DNA of 64,000 nucleotides from Pseudomonadaceae bacterium (GTDB lineage Bacteria; Pseudomonadota; Alphaproteobacteria; UBA2136; UBA6156): NCBI GenBank assembly GCA_024236095.1, contig JACKLD010000014.1, positions 1-64,000 of the forward strand. Reading direction: 5' to 3'. The notes beneath the pieces were generated by a model. That model saw only the letters and a program-made list of their open reading frames with translations. It was not told the origin of the DNA and did no database searches. Both the position numbers and the translations under genes were made by a program. Shown in pieces: positions 44,202 to 53,291 of this stretch. The stretch's first letter is position 1. The number at the start of each line of letters is the position of its first letter.

Positions 44202-44520
44202 ATGAGTATGAAATCCAATAAGCCCCGTACCACCACCTCTCTTAGCTTCCCGAAGCCCCGCGATATGCGCACCCACCAAGGCAAAGCTTGATGAACGGGC
44301 TATCAGCGCCTTCCTATGCATTGCCGCCCCCCAGAAAACACCAACCGTCGCCGAGATCCTGATCCTTGCAGACCAACAGAAGGACTTTCCCAATATCCAG
44401 CTATATGCCCAAATCCTCAATAACCCAACCCATCCACGTTACGCCGAGGCTGTCGCGTTCGTTAAGAAACACAACATCCCGCTAGCGACGGTTGATACCG
44501 GACACAACGACCGCGAGTAA
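44202..44520 (+). pseudogene. Frameshifted hypothetical gene between rpmI and accD
   Basis: From ATG 44202 or 44208 the frame gives MSMKSNKPRTTTSLSFPK and DMRTHQGKA before TGA at 44289. The next frame is then open without an ATG to TAA at 44520 and reads like real protein: AKLDERAISAFLCIAAP, TPTVAEILILADQQKDFP, YAEAVAFVKKHNIPLATV. A one-base shift near 44281-44288 (around ggcaaagctt) would join them into about 105 residues. Either the gene is broken or the sequence has an error there. Its 3' end overlaps accD by 39 bp, convergent, which lowers confidence. Family unknown. Confidence 0.4.
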
Positions 44521-45336
44521 TCTCCCCAACACGTCCCGCTGCTCCTTGCGCGGCACCACCATGTCCACCATGCCGTGCTCCAGCAGATATTCGGCGCGTT
44601 GGAAGCCTTCCGGCAGGGTTTGGCGGATGGTCTGCTCGATCACCCGTGGCCCGGCAAAGCCGATCAGCGCCCCCGGCTCGGCCATGTGCACATCACCCTG
44701 CATGGCAAAACTGGCGGTCACCCCGCCGGTAGTGGGGTCGCACAGCAGGGTCAGATAAGGCAACCCCGCCTCTTTCAACGCCACAATCGCTGCCGTGGTA
44801 CGGGCCATTTGCATCAGACTCAAGGTGCCTTCCTGCATCCGCGCCCCGCCACTGGCGGTGATGCACAACAACGGCACCTTGTCAGCCAGCGCGGTTTGCG
44901 CCGCCACCACCACCGCCTGCCCTACCGCCCGGCTCATGCTGCCGGCCATGAAATCAAAGTCCAGCGCCACCACCACCAGCGGATGGCCCTCCACAGCACC
45001 GCGCACCACGCGGAAGGCGTCACGCACCCCGCCCTTGCGGGCATCCTTCAAGCGGTCTTTGTACTTCTTGCGGTCGCGGAACCCCAACGGGTCGTCCGCA
45101 ATCTCGGGCACCTCAACCGCCTTCATGCTTTTGGCATCCAGCAAATGCGCCAGCCGTGCGTCAATCCCCCAGCGCAGATGATGCCCACACGCCCCACACA
45201 CATACAGGCTTTGCGGCAAATCCGCCTCATACAGCAACTCGCCGCAGCCGGGGCATTTTTCCCAAATATCCGCCGAGACCCCGCGCTTCACGGTGGTCTT
45301 CAAGCCGGGTTTGACAAGGTCGGTCAGCCAGTTCAC
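44482..45336 (-). CDS. accD: Acetyl-CoA carboxylase carboxyltransferase beta subunit
   Basis: Transfers carboxyl from biotin to acetyl-CoA, first step of fatty-acid synthesis, with AccA. It has 284 residues. The N-terminal zinc ribbon is intact (CPGCGE and CGACGHH). The crotonase-like core has FDFMAGSMSRAVGQ, CITASGGARMQEG, YLTLLCDPTTGGVTASFAM and FAGPRVIEQT. It follows a small gene by 12 bp. accA, accB and accC are elsewhere. Confidence 0.97.
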   Translation of the reverse strand: MNWLTDLVKPGLKTTVKRGVSADIWEKCPGCGELLYEADLPQSLYVCGACGHHLRWGIDARLAHLLDAKSMKAVEVPEIADDPLGFRDRKKYKDRLKDARKGGVRDAFRVVRGAVEGHPLVVVALDFDFMAGSMSRAVGQAVVVAAQTALADKVPLLCITASGGARMQEGTLSLMQMARTTAAIVALKEAGLPYLTLLCDPTTGGVTASFAMQGDVHMAEPGALIGFAGPRVIEQTIRQTLPEGFQRAEYLLEHGMVDMVVPRKEQRDVLGRLLAVVVSGINRR

Positions 45337-45348
45337 CGGAGAAACACC

Positions 45349-45645
45349 TTAAAGTCCGCTACGCGGGCCATATTCAACTGCCCGTTCCCATGCAATCTTC
45401 ACAACATCCCGCATATGTTGGGGAGGGTTGATCCTGTCGAGGGCAATCAAAAAGCTGGTCAACCGCCCCCGCCAACTCACGGGTTGTCCTGCCAGCCCAC
45501 AACGCAGCTTCTCCATGTCAAGCTCGCAACGTTTGCCAGCCGCCGCCAAGTGCTCCTCATCCATGTACGGCGCTTCCACAGCCTCTTTCACCCGCAACAC
45601 CCGATCGGCCTCGAGGTGTGCCTTCGCGTCTTTCCAAAATCCCAT
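45349..45645 (-). CDS. Small hypothetical protein upstream of accD
   Basis: A 98-residue soluble, helical protein ([20 protein letters not shown], then a Trp-containing C-terminal half [15 protein letters not shown]). AAAGGA lies 9 bases before the ATG at 45645, so I reject the longer frame. It leads accD by 12 bp and is probably co-transcribed. No family recognised. Confidence 0.65.
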   Translation of the reverse strand: MGFWKDAKAHLEADRVLRVKEAVEAPYMDEEHLAAAGKRCELDMEKLRCGLAGQPVSWRGRLTSFLIALDRINPPQHMRDVVKIAWERAVEYGPRSGL

Positions 45646-45763
45646 GTATCCGTATCCTTTTGCAGGCCCCACTATGGCCGCGCACCTCCAATCTTGCAAG
45701 CCTACCCTGCATCGGCTACTCTCCGCCCGTTCAACAAGGCCCATTCAACCAAGGAGAGAACCC

Positions 45764-46291
45764 ATGAGCCTCACCAACCTTCCCGCCGGCAAAGACGCCC
45801 CGAATGACATCTACGTGGTGATCGAGAACCCCCGCCACACCGCGCACATCAAGTACGAGGTCGACAAAGACACCGGCCTGCTGTTTGTCGACCGCTTTGC
45901 CCCCATGCCGATGGTGTTCCCCGCCCACTACGGCTTCATCAACCACACGCTGGGCGGCGATGGCGACCCGGTGGACGCCTTCGTCTACACCGACATCCCC
46001 GTGGCCCCCGGCAGCATCATCCGCGCCCGTCCGGTGGGCGTGCTGCACACCACCGACGAATCCGGCGAGGACGCCAAACTGGTGTGCGTGCCCCACAAAA
46101 AGCTCGATCCGCGCTTTGAGGGCATCAAAAACCACACCGACCTGCCGGAACTGTTCATCAAGCAAATGGAGCAGTTTTACGCCAACTACAAAAACCTTGA
46201 GGAAGGCAAATGGGTGAAAGTGGCCGGTTGGGGCAATGCCGAAGAAGCCAAGGCCATCATCACCAAGGGCATCGCCGCTGCGGCGGAATGA
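45764..46291 (+). CDS. ppa: Inorganic pyrophosphatase
   Basis: Family I soluble pyrophosphatase, 175 residues, the standard length. The signature metal site [12 protein letters not shown] and the [14 protein letters not shown] and [15 protein letters not shown] segments are intact. AAGGAGAGAA precedes the ATG at 45764. It drives nucleotide and lipid synthesis by removing pyrophosphate. A terminator follows. It is divergent from the accD-linked small gene. Confidence 0.98.
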   Translation: MSLTNLPAGKDAPNDIYVVIENPRHTAHIKYEVDKDTGLLFVDRFAPMPMVFPAHYGFINHTLGGDGDPVDAFVYTDIPVAPGSIIRARPVGVLHTTDESGEDAKLVCVPHKKLDPRFEGIKNHTDLPELFIKQMEQFYANYKNLEEGKWVKVAGWGNAEEAKAIITKGIAAAAE

Positions 46292-46318
46292 CAACACCTG
46301 CAACATCAGTGTGTTATG

Positions 46319-46347
46319 AAGGGGGCAGACAGGCCCCCTTGTCTTTG
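46319..46347 (+). terminator. Rho-independent terminator after ppa
   Basis: AAGGGGGC/GCCCCCTT stem (46319-46326 and 46333-46340) with a six-base loop, then TGTCTTT. It separates ppa from the EF-hand gene. Confidence 0.7.
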
Positions 46348-46380
46348 CTAGCATGAGGGACACAAGGGAAGGAATCCGCC

Positions 46381-46797
46381 ATGGCCATCAATCCGCTGGC
46401 AAGTAATGCCATCCAACAGGCCCTGTTCAAGCAGGCCGACAGCAACAAAAGCGGCAAAGTCAGCGTGGGCGAGTTCGCCAAGGCGCTGGAAAAAGCCAGC
46501 GGCAACACCCCCCTGCCCGCCGAGGCGGTCAAGGCCCTCAACTATCTGGACGTCGACGCCAGTGGGGATTTGAACCTCGACGAGTTCGCCGCCGCCAACC
46601 TGTACGCATCGGTGAGCGCGCAACAAAGCGGGCCCAACCTGTACCAAGCCCTGCAAAGCGCGGGCATCGCCAGCGCCAACGTCGGCAGCAACATTTACAG
46701 CGGCCTCATTGGTGGCAGCCTCTCGGGCAACCTGAATGGCACCGGTGCCCTTGTGGGCGCGATTGTGGGTGGCAGTTTGGTGAACAAGCTGTCCTAA
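46381..46797 (+). CDS. EF-hand domain protein
   Basis: A 138-residue protein with two EF-hand calcium loops: DSNKSGKVSVGEF (residues about 20-32) and DVDASGDLNLDEF (about 57-69). Both have acidic ligands at positions 1, 3 or 5 and a Glu at 12. The C-terminal half is Gly/Ser/Asn-rich and hydrophobic (GSNIYSGLIGGSLSG... GALVGAIVGGSLVNKLS), like a glycine-zipper membrane segment. No signal peptide. AAGGGAAGGA precedes the ATG. Function unknown; calcium binding is the safe inference. Confidence 0.8.
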   Translation: MAINPLASNAIQQALFKQADSNKSGKVSVGEFAKALEKASGNTPLPAEAVKALNYLDVDASGDLNLDEFAAANLYASVSAQQSGPNLYQALQSAGIASANVGSNIYSGLIGGSLSGNLNGTGALVGAIVGGSLVNKLS

Positions 46798-47339
46798 CGA
46801 GGCCGCGGCACCACCGGTCTTTCCACCACCTTTTGCTTGCCTGCGGGCGTGCACGGCACTTCGGTCAATTCATACGCCTGCACCAACTTGTCGCGCAGCG
46901 GGGCGCCCCAGCTTATCGCCTTCACCCGCTTGCGCAGGGTAATCAGGTTGGGCACCTGCCCGGCCAGCGCCTGCTCGCGCGCCAACGCCGCCGCCACCAT
47001 CACTCCCATGTAGCTGCCCGCCGCTTTGGTTTGGTAGGCCAGCGCCGCCATGTCCTGCATCACTCCCAGCCCCTGCACGCAGGCCACCGGGTTGATAACC
47101 CCCCTTTTCTCCGGAACATCTTCAACAGCAGCATCCACCGTATCTTCCGCAGGAGGAATTTCCGCCACGGTCGGCGTCACCAGCAACGGCGAGACCAGCG
47201 GCAACGCCCCCGGCAAATCGCCCGCCTTGGCCGCGACATCTCCCGCCAACGGCCGAGCGCCCCCCCCTTCATAGTAAATCGGCGCCAACAACCACGGCAC
47301 CAGCAACACCATCGCAACCCGTCCACGCCACCTCGTCAT
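46794..47339 (-). CDS. Hypothetical exported protein
   Basis: A 181-residue protein with an N-terminal signal-like segment (WRGRVAMVLLVPWLLAP), an acidic Pro-rich linker and a helical C-terminal half containing two Cys (NPVACVQGLG, EVPCTPAG). No family recognised. It lies downstream of ihfB after a terminator, and its 3' end overlaps the EF-hand gene by 4 bp. Confidence 0.55.
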   Translation of the reverse strand: MTRWRGRVAMVLLVPWLLAPIYYEGGGARPLAGDVAAKAGDLPGALPLVSPLLVTPTVAEIPPAEDTVDAAVEDVPEKRGVINPVACVQGLGVMQDMAALAYQTKAAGSYMGVMVAAALAREQALAGQVPNLITLRKRVKAISWGAPLRDKLVQAYELTEVPCTPAGKQKVVERPVVPRPR

Positions 47340-47350
47340 GCACCCACTCT

Positions 47351-47380
47351 AAAACAAAAACGCCCCGCAAGGCAGGGCGT
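47351..47380 (-). terminator. Rho-independent terminator after ihfB
   Basis: Minus strand: a 9-bp stem ACGCCCTGC/GCGGGGCGT with CTT loop, followed by TTTTGTTTT. It ends the cmk-rpsA-ihfB transcription unit. Confidence 0.85.
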
Positions 47381-47403
47381 TTGGACAAGCCTGTGGCAAC
47401 CGT

Positions 47404-47691
47404 CTACTTTTTGGCGGTATCCACGCGCTCGCGAAGCTCTTTTCCGGCCTTGAAGTACGGAACCTTCTTGGCGGGCACACTCACGGCGGCGCCGGTGCGC
47501 GGGTTGCGCCCTTTGCGCGGCGCGCGGTGACGCACCGAAAAGCTGCCGAAACCACGCAATTCCGCACGGCCACCTTCGGCCAGCGTCATGCTGATTTCAT
47601 CGAAAATCACGTTCACCGCACGGTCCAAATCGACCGCGTGAAGCCCCGGAAACGCATGGGCCAACCGTTGTACCAGTTCACTCTTGGTCAT
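47404..47691 (-). CDS. ihfB: Integration host factor beta subunit
   Basis: Nucleoid-associated DNA-bending protein, HU/IHF family, 95 residues. MTKSELVQRLAHAFPGLHAVD and the beta-arm GSFSVRHRAPRKGRNPRTG are typical of IHF beta (RNPRTG). It follows rpsA by 120 bp, the conserved rpsA-ihfB arrangement. ihfA is not in the window. Confidence 0.95.
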   Translation of the reverse strand: MTKSELVQRLAHAFPGLHAVDLDRAVNVIFDEISMTLAEGGRAELRGFGSFSVRHRAPRKGRNPRTGAAVSVPAKKVPYFKAGKELRERVDTAKK

Positions 47692-47811
47692 TGTTCATTC
47701 TCCCACATTAACCAGTCTTGGCGCCCAGCCTGCCGCATTTTCACGGTCGGCGCAAGGCATTGCATCAGGTTGTTGGGGTCATGTAAGCAACCCCAACATC
47801 CCTTTGACGCG

Positions 47812-49683
47812 TTACTCGGCGGCCTTTTTGCCGGCAGCCTTCTTCTTCGGCTTGGCGGCGGCCTCGTCGCCCTCATCGGCAGCCGCCTTTTTGGCAGCGG
47901 CCTTCTTGGCAGGCTTCTTGGCATCGCCTTCGGCGGCATCGGCCTTGGCAGCCTTTTTCACGCCGGCGCTCTTCAGGGCTTCGGCCAGCGCGCTGTCACC
48001 AGATTCTTCCTGAGTGGCGTGGCTCTTCACCGCTTCGCGCTCTTCGTCCTGCTCAAGGGCGCGTACGCTGAGGCTCAGCTTGCGGTCTTTGGCCGAAAGT
48101 ACGGTGATCTTCGCATCAATCACCTCACCTTCCTTGAAGCGGTGGGGGTCTTGCTTGGCGCGGTCAACGGCCAGATCGCGGGCTTTAATGGCAATTTCCG
48201 TGCCTTCAAAGTCCACGGTAATGGCGTCATCGGCCACGTCGGTCACCTTCACCTTCACCACGTCGCCCTTCTTGTGGCTTTCGGCGGTGGTGGCAAACGG
48301 GTCGCCGGCCAGCTGTTTCACACCCAGCGCCACACGCTCCTTGGCGGTGTCGATGCTGAGGATGACGGCCTTCACCTTGTCACCCTTCTTGATGTCCTGC
48401 ATGGCTTCTTCGCCGGATTTCTCCCAGCTGAGGTCGCTCACATGCACCAAACCGTCAATTTCTTCATTCAGCGCCACAAACACGCCGAAGTCGGTCATGC
48501 TGCGCACGGTGCCTTCCACCACGTCGCCGGGTTTGGCGCTACCGGCAAAGGCATCCCACGGGTTTTCCTGGCACTGTTTCAGGCCAAGGGAAATACGGCG
48601 TTTGTCGCGGTCGATTTCCAGCACCTGAACGGTCACTTTCTGGCCGCTGTTCACCACCTTGCTGGGGTGGATGTTCTTGCGGGTCCAGCTCATTTCGGTC
48701 ACGTGGATAAGCCCTTCCACGCCGGGGGCCAACTCTACGAACGCGCCGTAGTCGGTCATGTTGGTCACGGTGCCGTCCACCTTGGCGCCAATCGGGAACA
48801 GACTGTCCACCTTGGTCCACGGATCGTCACGCAGTTGTTTCAGGCCCAGGCTGACACGCTGGCTCTTTTCGTCAAAACGCACCACCATCACGTCCAGCTG
48901 TTGGCCAACTTTCAGCACTTCGCTGGGGTGGCCGATGCGGTGCCACGCAATATCGGTAATGTGCAGCAAGCCGTCGATACCGCCGAGGTCGATAAACGCG
49001 CCGTAGTCGGTGATGTTCTTCACCGTGCCTTGCAACACCTTGCCTTCCTTCATGTCGGCCAGCAACTCGTCGCGGTTGCCCACGGCACCGCCGTCGGTCA
49101 GCGCGCGGCGGCTGACGATCAGGTTGTTGCGCTTGCGGTCGATCTTCACCACCTGGAAGTCCAGCGGCACATACATGTACGGGGCCAAATCGGTCACCGG
49201 CTTGGCGTCCAGCTGGCTGCCCGGCAAAAAGCCCAGCACACCTTGCACGTCCACCATGAAGCCACCCTTCACCTTGCCGAAAATCACGCCGCTGGCGGTT
49301 TCACCGGCCTTGTGCACGTTTTCAAGCTGGGTCAGCACTTCTTCGCGCTTGGCTTTCTCGCGGGAAAGACGGCTGCGGGCGTTCTTGTCGTCAAGGCTTT
49401 CCACAAACACGTCGACCATGTCGCCGACCTTCACGCTCACCTCACCGGTTTCGGCGTTTTTGAACTCGCCCACCGGCACGCTGCCTTCGGCCTTGTAGCC
49501 GATGTCGAGGTGGACGGCTTCGCTGTCCACGTTAATCACCACGCCCTTCACCACGGTGCCGACCACGGGATGCGCGTCGGTAAAGGTATCTTCCAGCCGT
49601 TTGGCGAAGTCGATGTCAAAGGATTTTTCAAGAAGTTCAGGGGCCACGGTGAATTCCGGGGCGCGTTGGATGGTCTCGGCCAT
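47812..49683 (-). CDS. rpsA: 30S ribosomal protein S1 with a Lys/Ala-rich tail
   Basis: S1 recruits mRNA to the 30S subunit. It has 623 residues with six S1 domains in tandem (for example MTDYGAFVELAPGVEGLIHV, MTDFGVFVALNEEIDGLVHV). The N-terminal segment FDIDFAKRLEDTF anchors to the ribosome. After residue about 565 the protein becomes a low-complexity Lys/Ala/Asp tail (KKPAKKAAAKKAAADEGDEA), longer than in E. coli. It lies between a lipoprotein gene and ihfB. Confidence 0.97.
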   Translation of the reverse strand: MAETIQRAPEFTVAPELLEKSFDIDFAKRLEDTFTDAHPVVGTVVKGVVINVDSEAVHLDIGYKAEGSVPVGEFKNAETGEVSVKVGDMVDVFVESLDDKNARSRLSREKAKREEVLTQLENVHKAGETASGVIFGKVKGGFMVDVQGVLGFLPGSQLDAKPVTDLAPYMYVPLDFQVVKIDRKRNNLIVSRRALTDGGAVGNRDELLADMKEGKVLQGTVKNITDYGAFIDLGGIDGLLHITDIAWHRIGHPSEVLKVGQQLDVMVVRFDEKSQRVSLGLKQLRDDPWTKVDSLFPIGAKVDGTVTNMTDYGAFVELAPGVEGLIHVTEMSWTRKNIHPSKVVNSGQKVTVQVLEIDRDKRRISLGLKQCQENPWDAFAGSAKPGDVVEGTVRSMTDFGVFVALNEEIDGLVHVSDLSWEKSGEEAMQDIKKGDKVKAVILSIDTAKERVALGVKQLAGDPFATTAESHKKGDVVKVKVTDVADDAITVDFEGTEIAIKARDLAVDRAKQDPHRFKEGEVIDAKITVLSAKDRKLSLSVRALEQDEEREAVKSHATQEESGDSALAEALKSAGVKKAAKADAAEGDAKKPAKKAAAKKAAADEGDEAAAKPKKKAAGKKAAE

Positions 49684-49870
49684 ATCGCAGATGTCTTTCA
49701 GGTGCCGGGGTTTGTCTCACATCGCCCCGCAGCACCGGCTTTTGCCGCTGGACTAGCGGGCTTATGCCAGAAACATCTATCAAAGGCAAGGGAATAAAGA
49801 GGTGTCAAATCTCTCACGCCGAAGACATCATTCCAAAGAGCACGAATCACCAGAAATACAAGCGGTGTCC

Positions 49871-50248
49871 CTACTCCCCCCGCACAAACGAGTAAACCAC
49901 CTGCCCACTCCCATCACTCAAGCAATGGAACCGCACCTTGCGCCAACTATTGGCGCCAAACCACTCACCATGGCCGTCCTGAATGGTGTCCACGTAGGTA
50001 TTCCCCACATACCGCTGAAACGGTGCCTTATACAGCCCGGACGTTTCCAGCCGCAAACGGCGGAAATCACTCTGCCCGCTGGCACGGATGCCCGCCGCCG
50101 CGTGGTCGGCACAGGCTTGCAACGCGGCGTCGGCGGGCACTGGTTTGGGCACCGCATACACCACCGCACGCGGCTGCGCGGCACAGCCCGCCAAACCCAA
50201 CGCCACCGCCAATATGGCAATCTTGTATCCCTTGTATTCCCCAGCCAT
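49871..50248 (-). CDS. Hypothetical lipoprotein between cmk and rpsA
   Basis: A 125-residue predicted lipoprotein: IAILAVALGLAGC is the lipobox region with Cys at 22. The mature part has CADHAAAGIRASGQSDFRRL and a C-terminal VRFHCLSDGSGQVVYSFVRG with one Cys each. No family recognised. It interrupts the usual cmk-rpsA adjacency; the 50-bp gap after cmk suggests co-transcription. Confidence 0.65.
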   Translation of the reverse strand: MAGEYKGYKIAILAVALGLAGCAAQPRAVVYAVPKPVPADAALQACADHAAAGIRASGQSDFRRLRLETSGLYKAPFQRYVGNTYVDTIQDGHGEWFGANSWRKVRFHCLSDGSGQVVYSFVRGE

Positions 50249-50297
50249 CGGCCCTCTCCCTGTTTGGCCGCCACCTTATGTATACTATGAATACAAG

Positions 50298-51077
50298 TCA
50301 ACCCCCCACCGCCGCGCGCGGCACCCCACCCAACTTGGCCTGAATCAATTCCTCCGCCGCCGCCAACACCTCCAACGCATCCAACCGGCTGGTATTCACC
50401 ACCAGTGCGTCCGGTGTCTGGATGGTGTTGACCTCGTCGCGCAAGTCCCGCGCCAGCAATTCCTGTACCACCGCTTCCAAGGGCTTTTCCTTGCCCAGCG
50501 CCACATAATCCAGCCAGCGCCGACGGGCCCGAATTTCCACATCACCGGTCAAAAACAGCTTCACCTGCGCTTCGGGGATAATCCGTGCCCCCACGTCGCG
50601 GCCGTCCATCACCACCCCCACCAGCGGCTGCCACTTGGCCGCGTAGCTTTTCTGAAAGTCCAGCAACGCCGCCCGCACTTCGGTCTGCGCCGCCACCACG
50701 CTGCTCTGCTGAGCCACCTCCGGCGTACGGATGGCCTCGGTCACGTCTTTGCCGTCCACCATCACCGCAAACTTGTTGTTGCCCACGTGGCGGAAATCAA
50801 AGTTCAACCCCCGCGCCGCTTCGGCCGCCGCCGTGCGGTCGGAAGGGGTGTGCCCGCCGTCCATTACCTTCCATGCCACCGCCCGATACAGGGTGCCGGT
50901 ATCGAGGTACTTCATGCGGTACAGCCGCGCCAGCGTAATCGCCAAAGTACCCTTGCCGCTGGCATATACGCCATCAATGGCAATGGCCACCCCCGCCAGC
51001 GGGTTGCGCGCCACATCGGCGCTGTCATCAAGGGTGCAGCTAAGGCCTGAAGGGAGGGTACGGGTCTGTGTCATCAA
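50298..51077 (-). CDS. cmk: Cytidylate kinase
   Basis: Phosphorylates CMP and dCMP. It has 259 residues with an N-terminal extension of about 25. The P-loop is AIDGVYASGKGTLA (family consensus IDGPAASGKGT), followed by YLDTGTLYRAVAWK, the MDGRDVGARIIPEA block and DYVALGKEKPLE. It precedes rpsA in the conserved order, with one lipoprotein gene between. Two ATGs (51077, 51074) are possible. Its 5' end overlaps the upstream membrane-protein gene by 38 bp. Confidence 0.93.
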   Translation of the reverse strand: MMTQTRTLPSGLSCTLDDSADVARNPLAGVAIAIDGVYASGKGTLAITLARLYRMKYLDTGTLYRAVAWKVMDGGHTPSDRTAAAEAARGLNFDFRHVGNNKFAVMVDGKDVTEAIRTPEVAQQSSVVAAQTEVRAALLDFQKSYAAKWQPLVGVVMDGRDVGARIIPEAQVKLFLTGDVEIRARRRWLDYVALGKEKPLEAVVQELLARDLRDEVNTIQTPDALVVNTSRLDALEVLAAAEELIQAKLGGVPRAAVGG

Positions 51078-51669
51078 GGCGCACCTTGGCAGAAGCGGCG
51101 TCCCCTGTCACCCCGCCCTGCTTACGTTCGCGGCTGTGGGCGATGGTGAGCCACCCCAAAACCAACATGCCGACAAACCCCAGCGGCCAATCCCACCAGC
51201 CGAACAGATTGGCGTCCGCCATCGCCTCCACATCGGCCATCAACATCCCCGCATACATGAAAACCAGCCACCACCATAACCGTGCCTCGCGCACGCCGGC
51301 GTCGCGCAAACGCATCAACATCAGCGGCACCAGCGCCAGCCATATCAGCATGTCCACCAGCTCGGCCCACGCGAAAGACGGCCCGCCAACCTCGCCCGCC
51401 GCCGCAAAGCCCTCCCCCGCACTCTGCATTTGGCGCATGGCGTCCCCCAACGCATAAGGGTCAAGCCCGCCATTTCCCACGCCTTGTTGCAAACTCTGTC
51501 CGGCGTCCAACAGTCCCAACAATGGTGCCAGCAATCCGCCGGCGCTGTCGGCCATCCCATACACGCCGAACAACAACCCCGGAACCGAAGCCGCCACCAA
51601 CACCCAGTTGAACACCCCGCGCCCTACCCGCCCGCGCGCCGCCACGTACCATGCAAGCCAATCGTTCAT
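51040..51669 (-). CDS. DUF805-like membrane protein
   Basis: A 209-residue inner-membrane protein with four to five hydrophobic segments. RVGRGVFNWVLVAASVPGLLFGVYGMAD and LALVPLMLMRLRDAG resemble DUF805 proteins (YhaH type), which have no known function. The C-terminal tail is soluble and acidic (DDTDPYPPFRP). I start at ATG 51669 because the upstream frame lies opposite the PyrE-like gene. It overlaps cmk by 38 bp and the intergenic gap to the divergent gene is only 39 bp. Confidence 0.6.
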   Translation of the reverse strand: MNDWLAWYVAARGRVGRGVFNWVLVAASVPGLLFGVYGMADSAGGLLAPLLGLLDAGQSLQQGVGNGGLDPYALGDAMRQMQSAGEGFAAAGEVGGPSFAWAELVDMLIWLALVPLMLMRLRDAGVREARLWWWLVFMYAGMLMADVEAMADANLFGWWDWPLGFVGMLVLGWLTIAHSRERKQGGVTGDAASAKVRLDDTDPYPPFRP

Positions 51670-51708
51670 GGCCCTTGTTTTACGCCACCGCACGGGTATC
51701 CTCAAGTC

Positions 51709-52323
51709 ATGAGCTTTCTGACCCCCACCCAACACCGGCGCCTCGTGAGGCATATCCAACACAATTGCATCGAGACCCGCCCAGCCGACAACCCGTTCAT
51801 CCTCGCCTCCGGCAAACCGGCGCTGTTCAAGTTCAACCTCGATAGCGCGCTGGCCCACCCCGCCATCGGCCCACTTATCGGGCGCAGCCTCGCCCGCGCC
51901 ATTTCCGCGCTGGCACCCGAGACCACCCTCATCGGTGGCCCCGACAGCGCGGGCATCGTGGTGGCCAGGCTGGTTGTACCCCATTTGCAGCCGAACAATG
52001 TCATCACCTACCGTATTCCCAAAAAGCCGGGCGAACGTGCGACAGACCTCACGGCCTTCCTCCCCGCGACCCCGCTTGACCCTGCCGAGGCCCACATCGC
52101 CGCCATTGTGGACGACGTCACCAATGCCGGCACCAACAGCACGGCCTCCTTCACCGCCCTGCAACAACACCGCCTGCCGGTATTGCATGCCTTCAGCGTG
52201 CTGGATTACGGCCATACCGCCGCCTCGCGCCTTGCCGCCGTGGGCGTGCAACTCCATGCACTCACCACACTCGCCGATTATACCCTGCCACAACCCCTTG
52301 ACAGTCCGGCGCCCACCCCGTAA
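51709..52323 (+). CDS. Orotate phosphoribosyltransferase-like protein
   Basis: A type I phosphoribosyltransferase of 204 residues. FILASGKPALFKFNLDSAL matches the PyrE N-terminal substrate region (SGKxSxxYxD). The PRPP loop is AAIVDDVTNAGTNS (consensus VDDVxTTGxS), with one non-standard residue. The expected flexible loop with Lys (IPKKPGE) is present. It could be pyrE itself or a paralogue such as a uridylate-salvage enzyme; the match is not strong enough to settle. tRNA-Ala follows 23 bp after the stop. Confidence 0.75.
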   Translation: MSFLTPTQHRRLVRHIQHNCIETRPADNPFILASGKPALFKFNLDSALAHPAIGPLIGRSLARAISALAPETTLIGGPDSAGIVVARLVVPHLQPNNVITYRIPKKPGERATDLTAFLPATPLDPAEAHIAAIVDDVTNAGTNSTASFTALQQHRLPVLHAFSVLDYGHTAASRLAAVGVQLHALTTLADYTLPQPLDSPAPTP

Positions 52324-52346
52324 AAGCGCAGCGTCCGACATACATC

Positions 52347-52422
<76 letters not shown>

Positions 52423-52495
52423 AATTACTTCCACAGCCACTTTCAAAGGTATAAACGCGACAACCCGTCAGATTGTTACAAACGGGTGTACCAAC

Positions 52496-53215
52496 ATGGC
52501 GCGTCAAACCTACCTTTTTAAACGTGGTGGAACGTATTACTTCCGCATGGGAATACCTCAAGATTTACAAGCCAGATTTGGGCGTAGGGAATTAGTATGT
52601 AGCCTACGAACAAGTGAGTATCCCACAGCAAGCCTAAGGTGTGCTACCATCGTCAAAGGCTCCACCATCGTCAAAGATTCCAAGTATTGGGTGCCGCTGA
52701 TAGCTTTGTACAGCGGAGCCAGACTACAAGAAATCTGCCAGCTTTATGTGGACGACATCTACCAACACCAAGGCGTATGGATACTGGACATCAACGACAA
52801 TGGCGAAGATAAATCCCTTAAGAACCAGTCTTCCCGCCGCAAGGTTCCCATTCATCCCAAACTTACCAAGCTAGGCCTTCTAGACTTTGTTAAGAAACAA
52901 AAAGATAAACAAGAACAACGGCTATTCCCCGACATCAGCCTAAGTGTGGACGGTACTTACTCTGGCACATTCTCCAAACAGTTTGGCTATATGCTGCGGA
53001 CGACACTCAACATCAAAGACAACAAGGTAGCTTTCCACAGTTTTCGTCATGGCTTTACGGATGCTTTGCGTACTGTAGACACCCCCGACTCGGTGTTAAA
53101 GAGCATCATCGGGCACGGTGAGAAAGGTGCCACGGCTAACTATGGCTCGGCTGAACATCTTGAACGAATGAAAAGCTATATCCAGCAAATTAACTTCCCA
53201 ACCGTCAAGCTATAG
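52496..53215 (+). CDS. Tyrosine integrase with internal deletion
   Basis: Phage-type site-specific recombinase of 239 residues. The N-terminus (MARQTYLFKRGGTYYFRMGI, SLRTSEYPTASLRC) is the DUF6538 arm-binding domain. It passes directly into the catalytic core: R in YSGARLQEICQL, K in RRKVPIHP, HSFRHG (HxxR), GHGEKG and Tyr in ANYGSAE. The core-binding domain of about 150-200 residues that normally lies between is absent. At the junction a 13-bp direct repeat (ACCATCGTCAAAG at 52646 and 52664) marks where slippage or deletion occurred, in frame. Catalytic residues are complete but DNA binding is doubtful. Confidence 0.8.
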   Translation: MARQTYLFKRGGTYYFRMGIPQDLQARFGRRELVCSLRTSEYPTASLRCATIVKGSTIVKDSKYWVPLIALYSGARLQEICQLYVDDIYQHQGVWILDINDNGEDKSLKNQSSRRKVPIHPKLTKLGLLDFVKKQKDKQEQRLFPDISLSVDGTYSGTFSKQFGYMLRTTLNIKDNKVAFHSFRHGFTDALRTVDTPDSVLKSIIGHGEKGATANYGSAEHLERMKSYIQQINFPTVKL

Positions 53216-53291
53216 GGGGAGGGGAAAAATCCGTTCCCGCCTGAATACAGATATGGGCCTGTCACAAATTTTGGGTTTGGGGAGGTTTTTA

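Noticed and set aside
44148..44420. 90-codon minus-strand frame upstream of accD
   Set aside because: No ribosome site and Gly/Trp/Arg-rich composition; the plus-strand frameshifted frame across the same bases looks more like protein.
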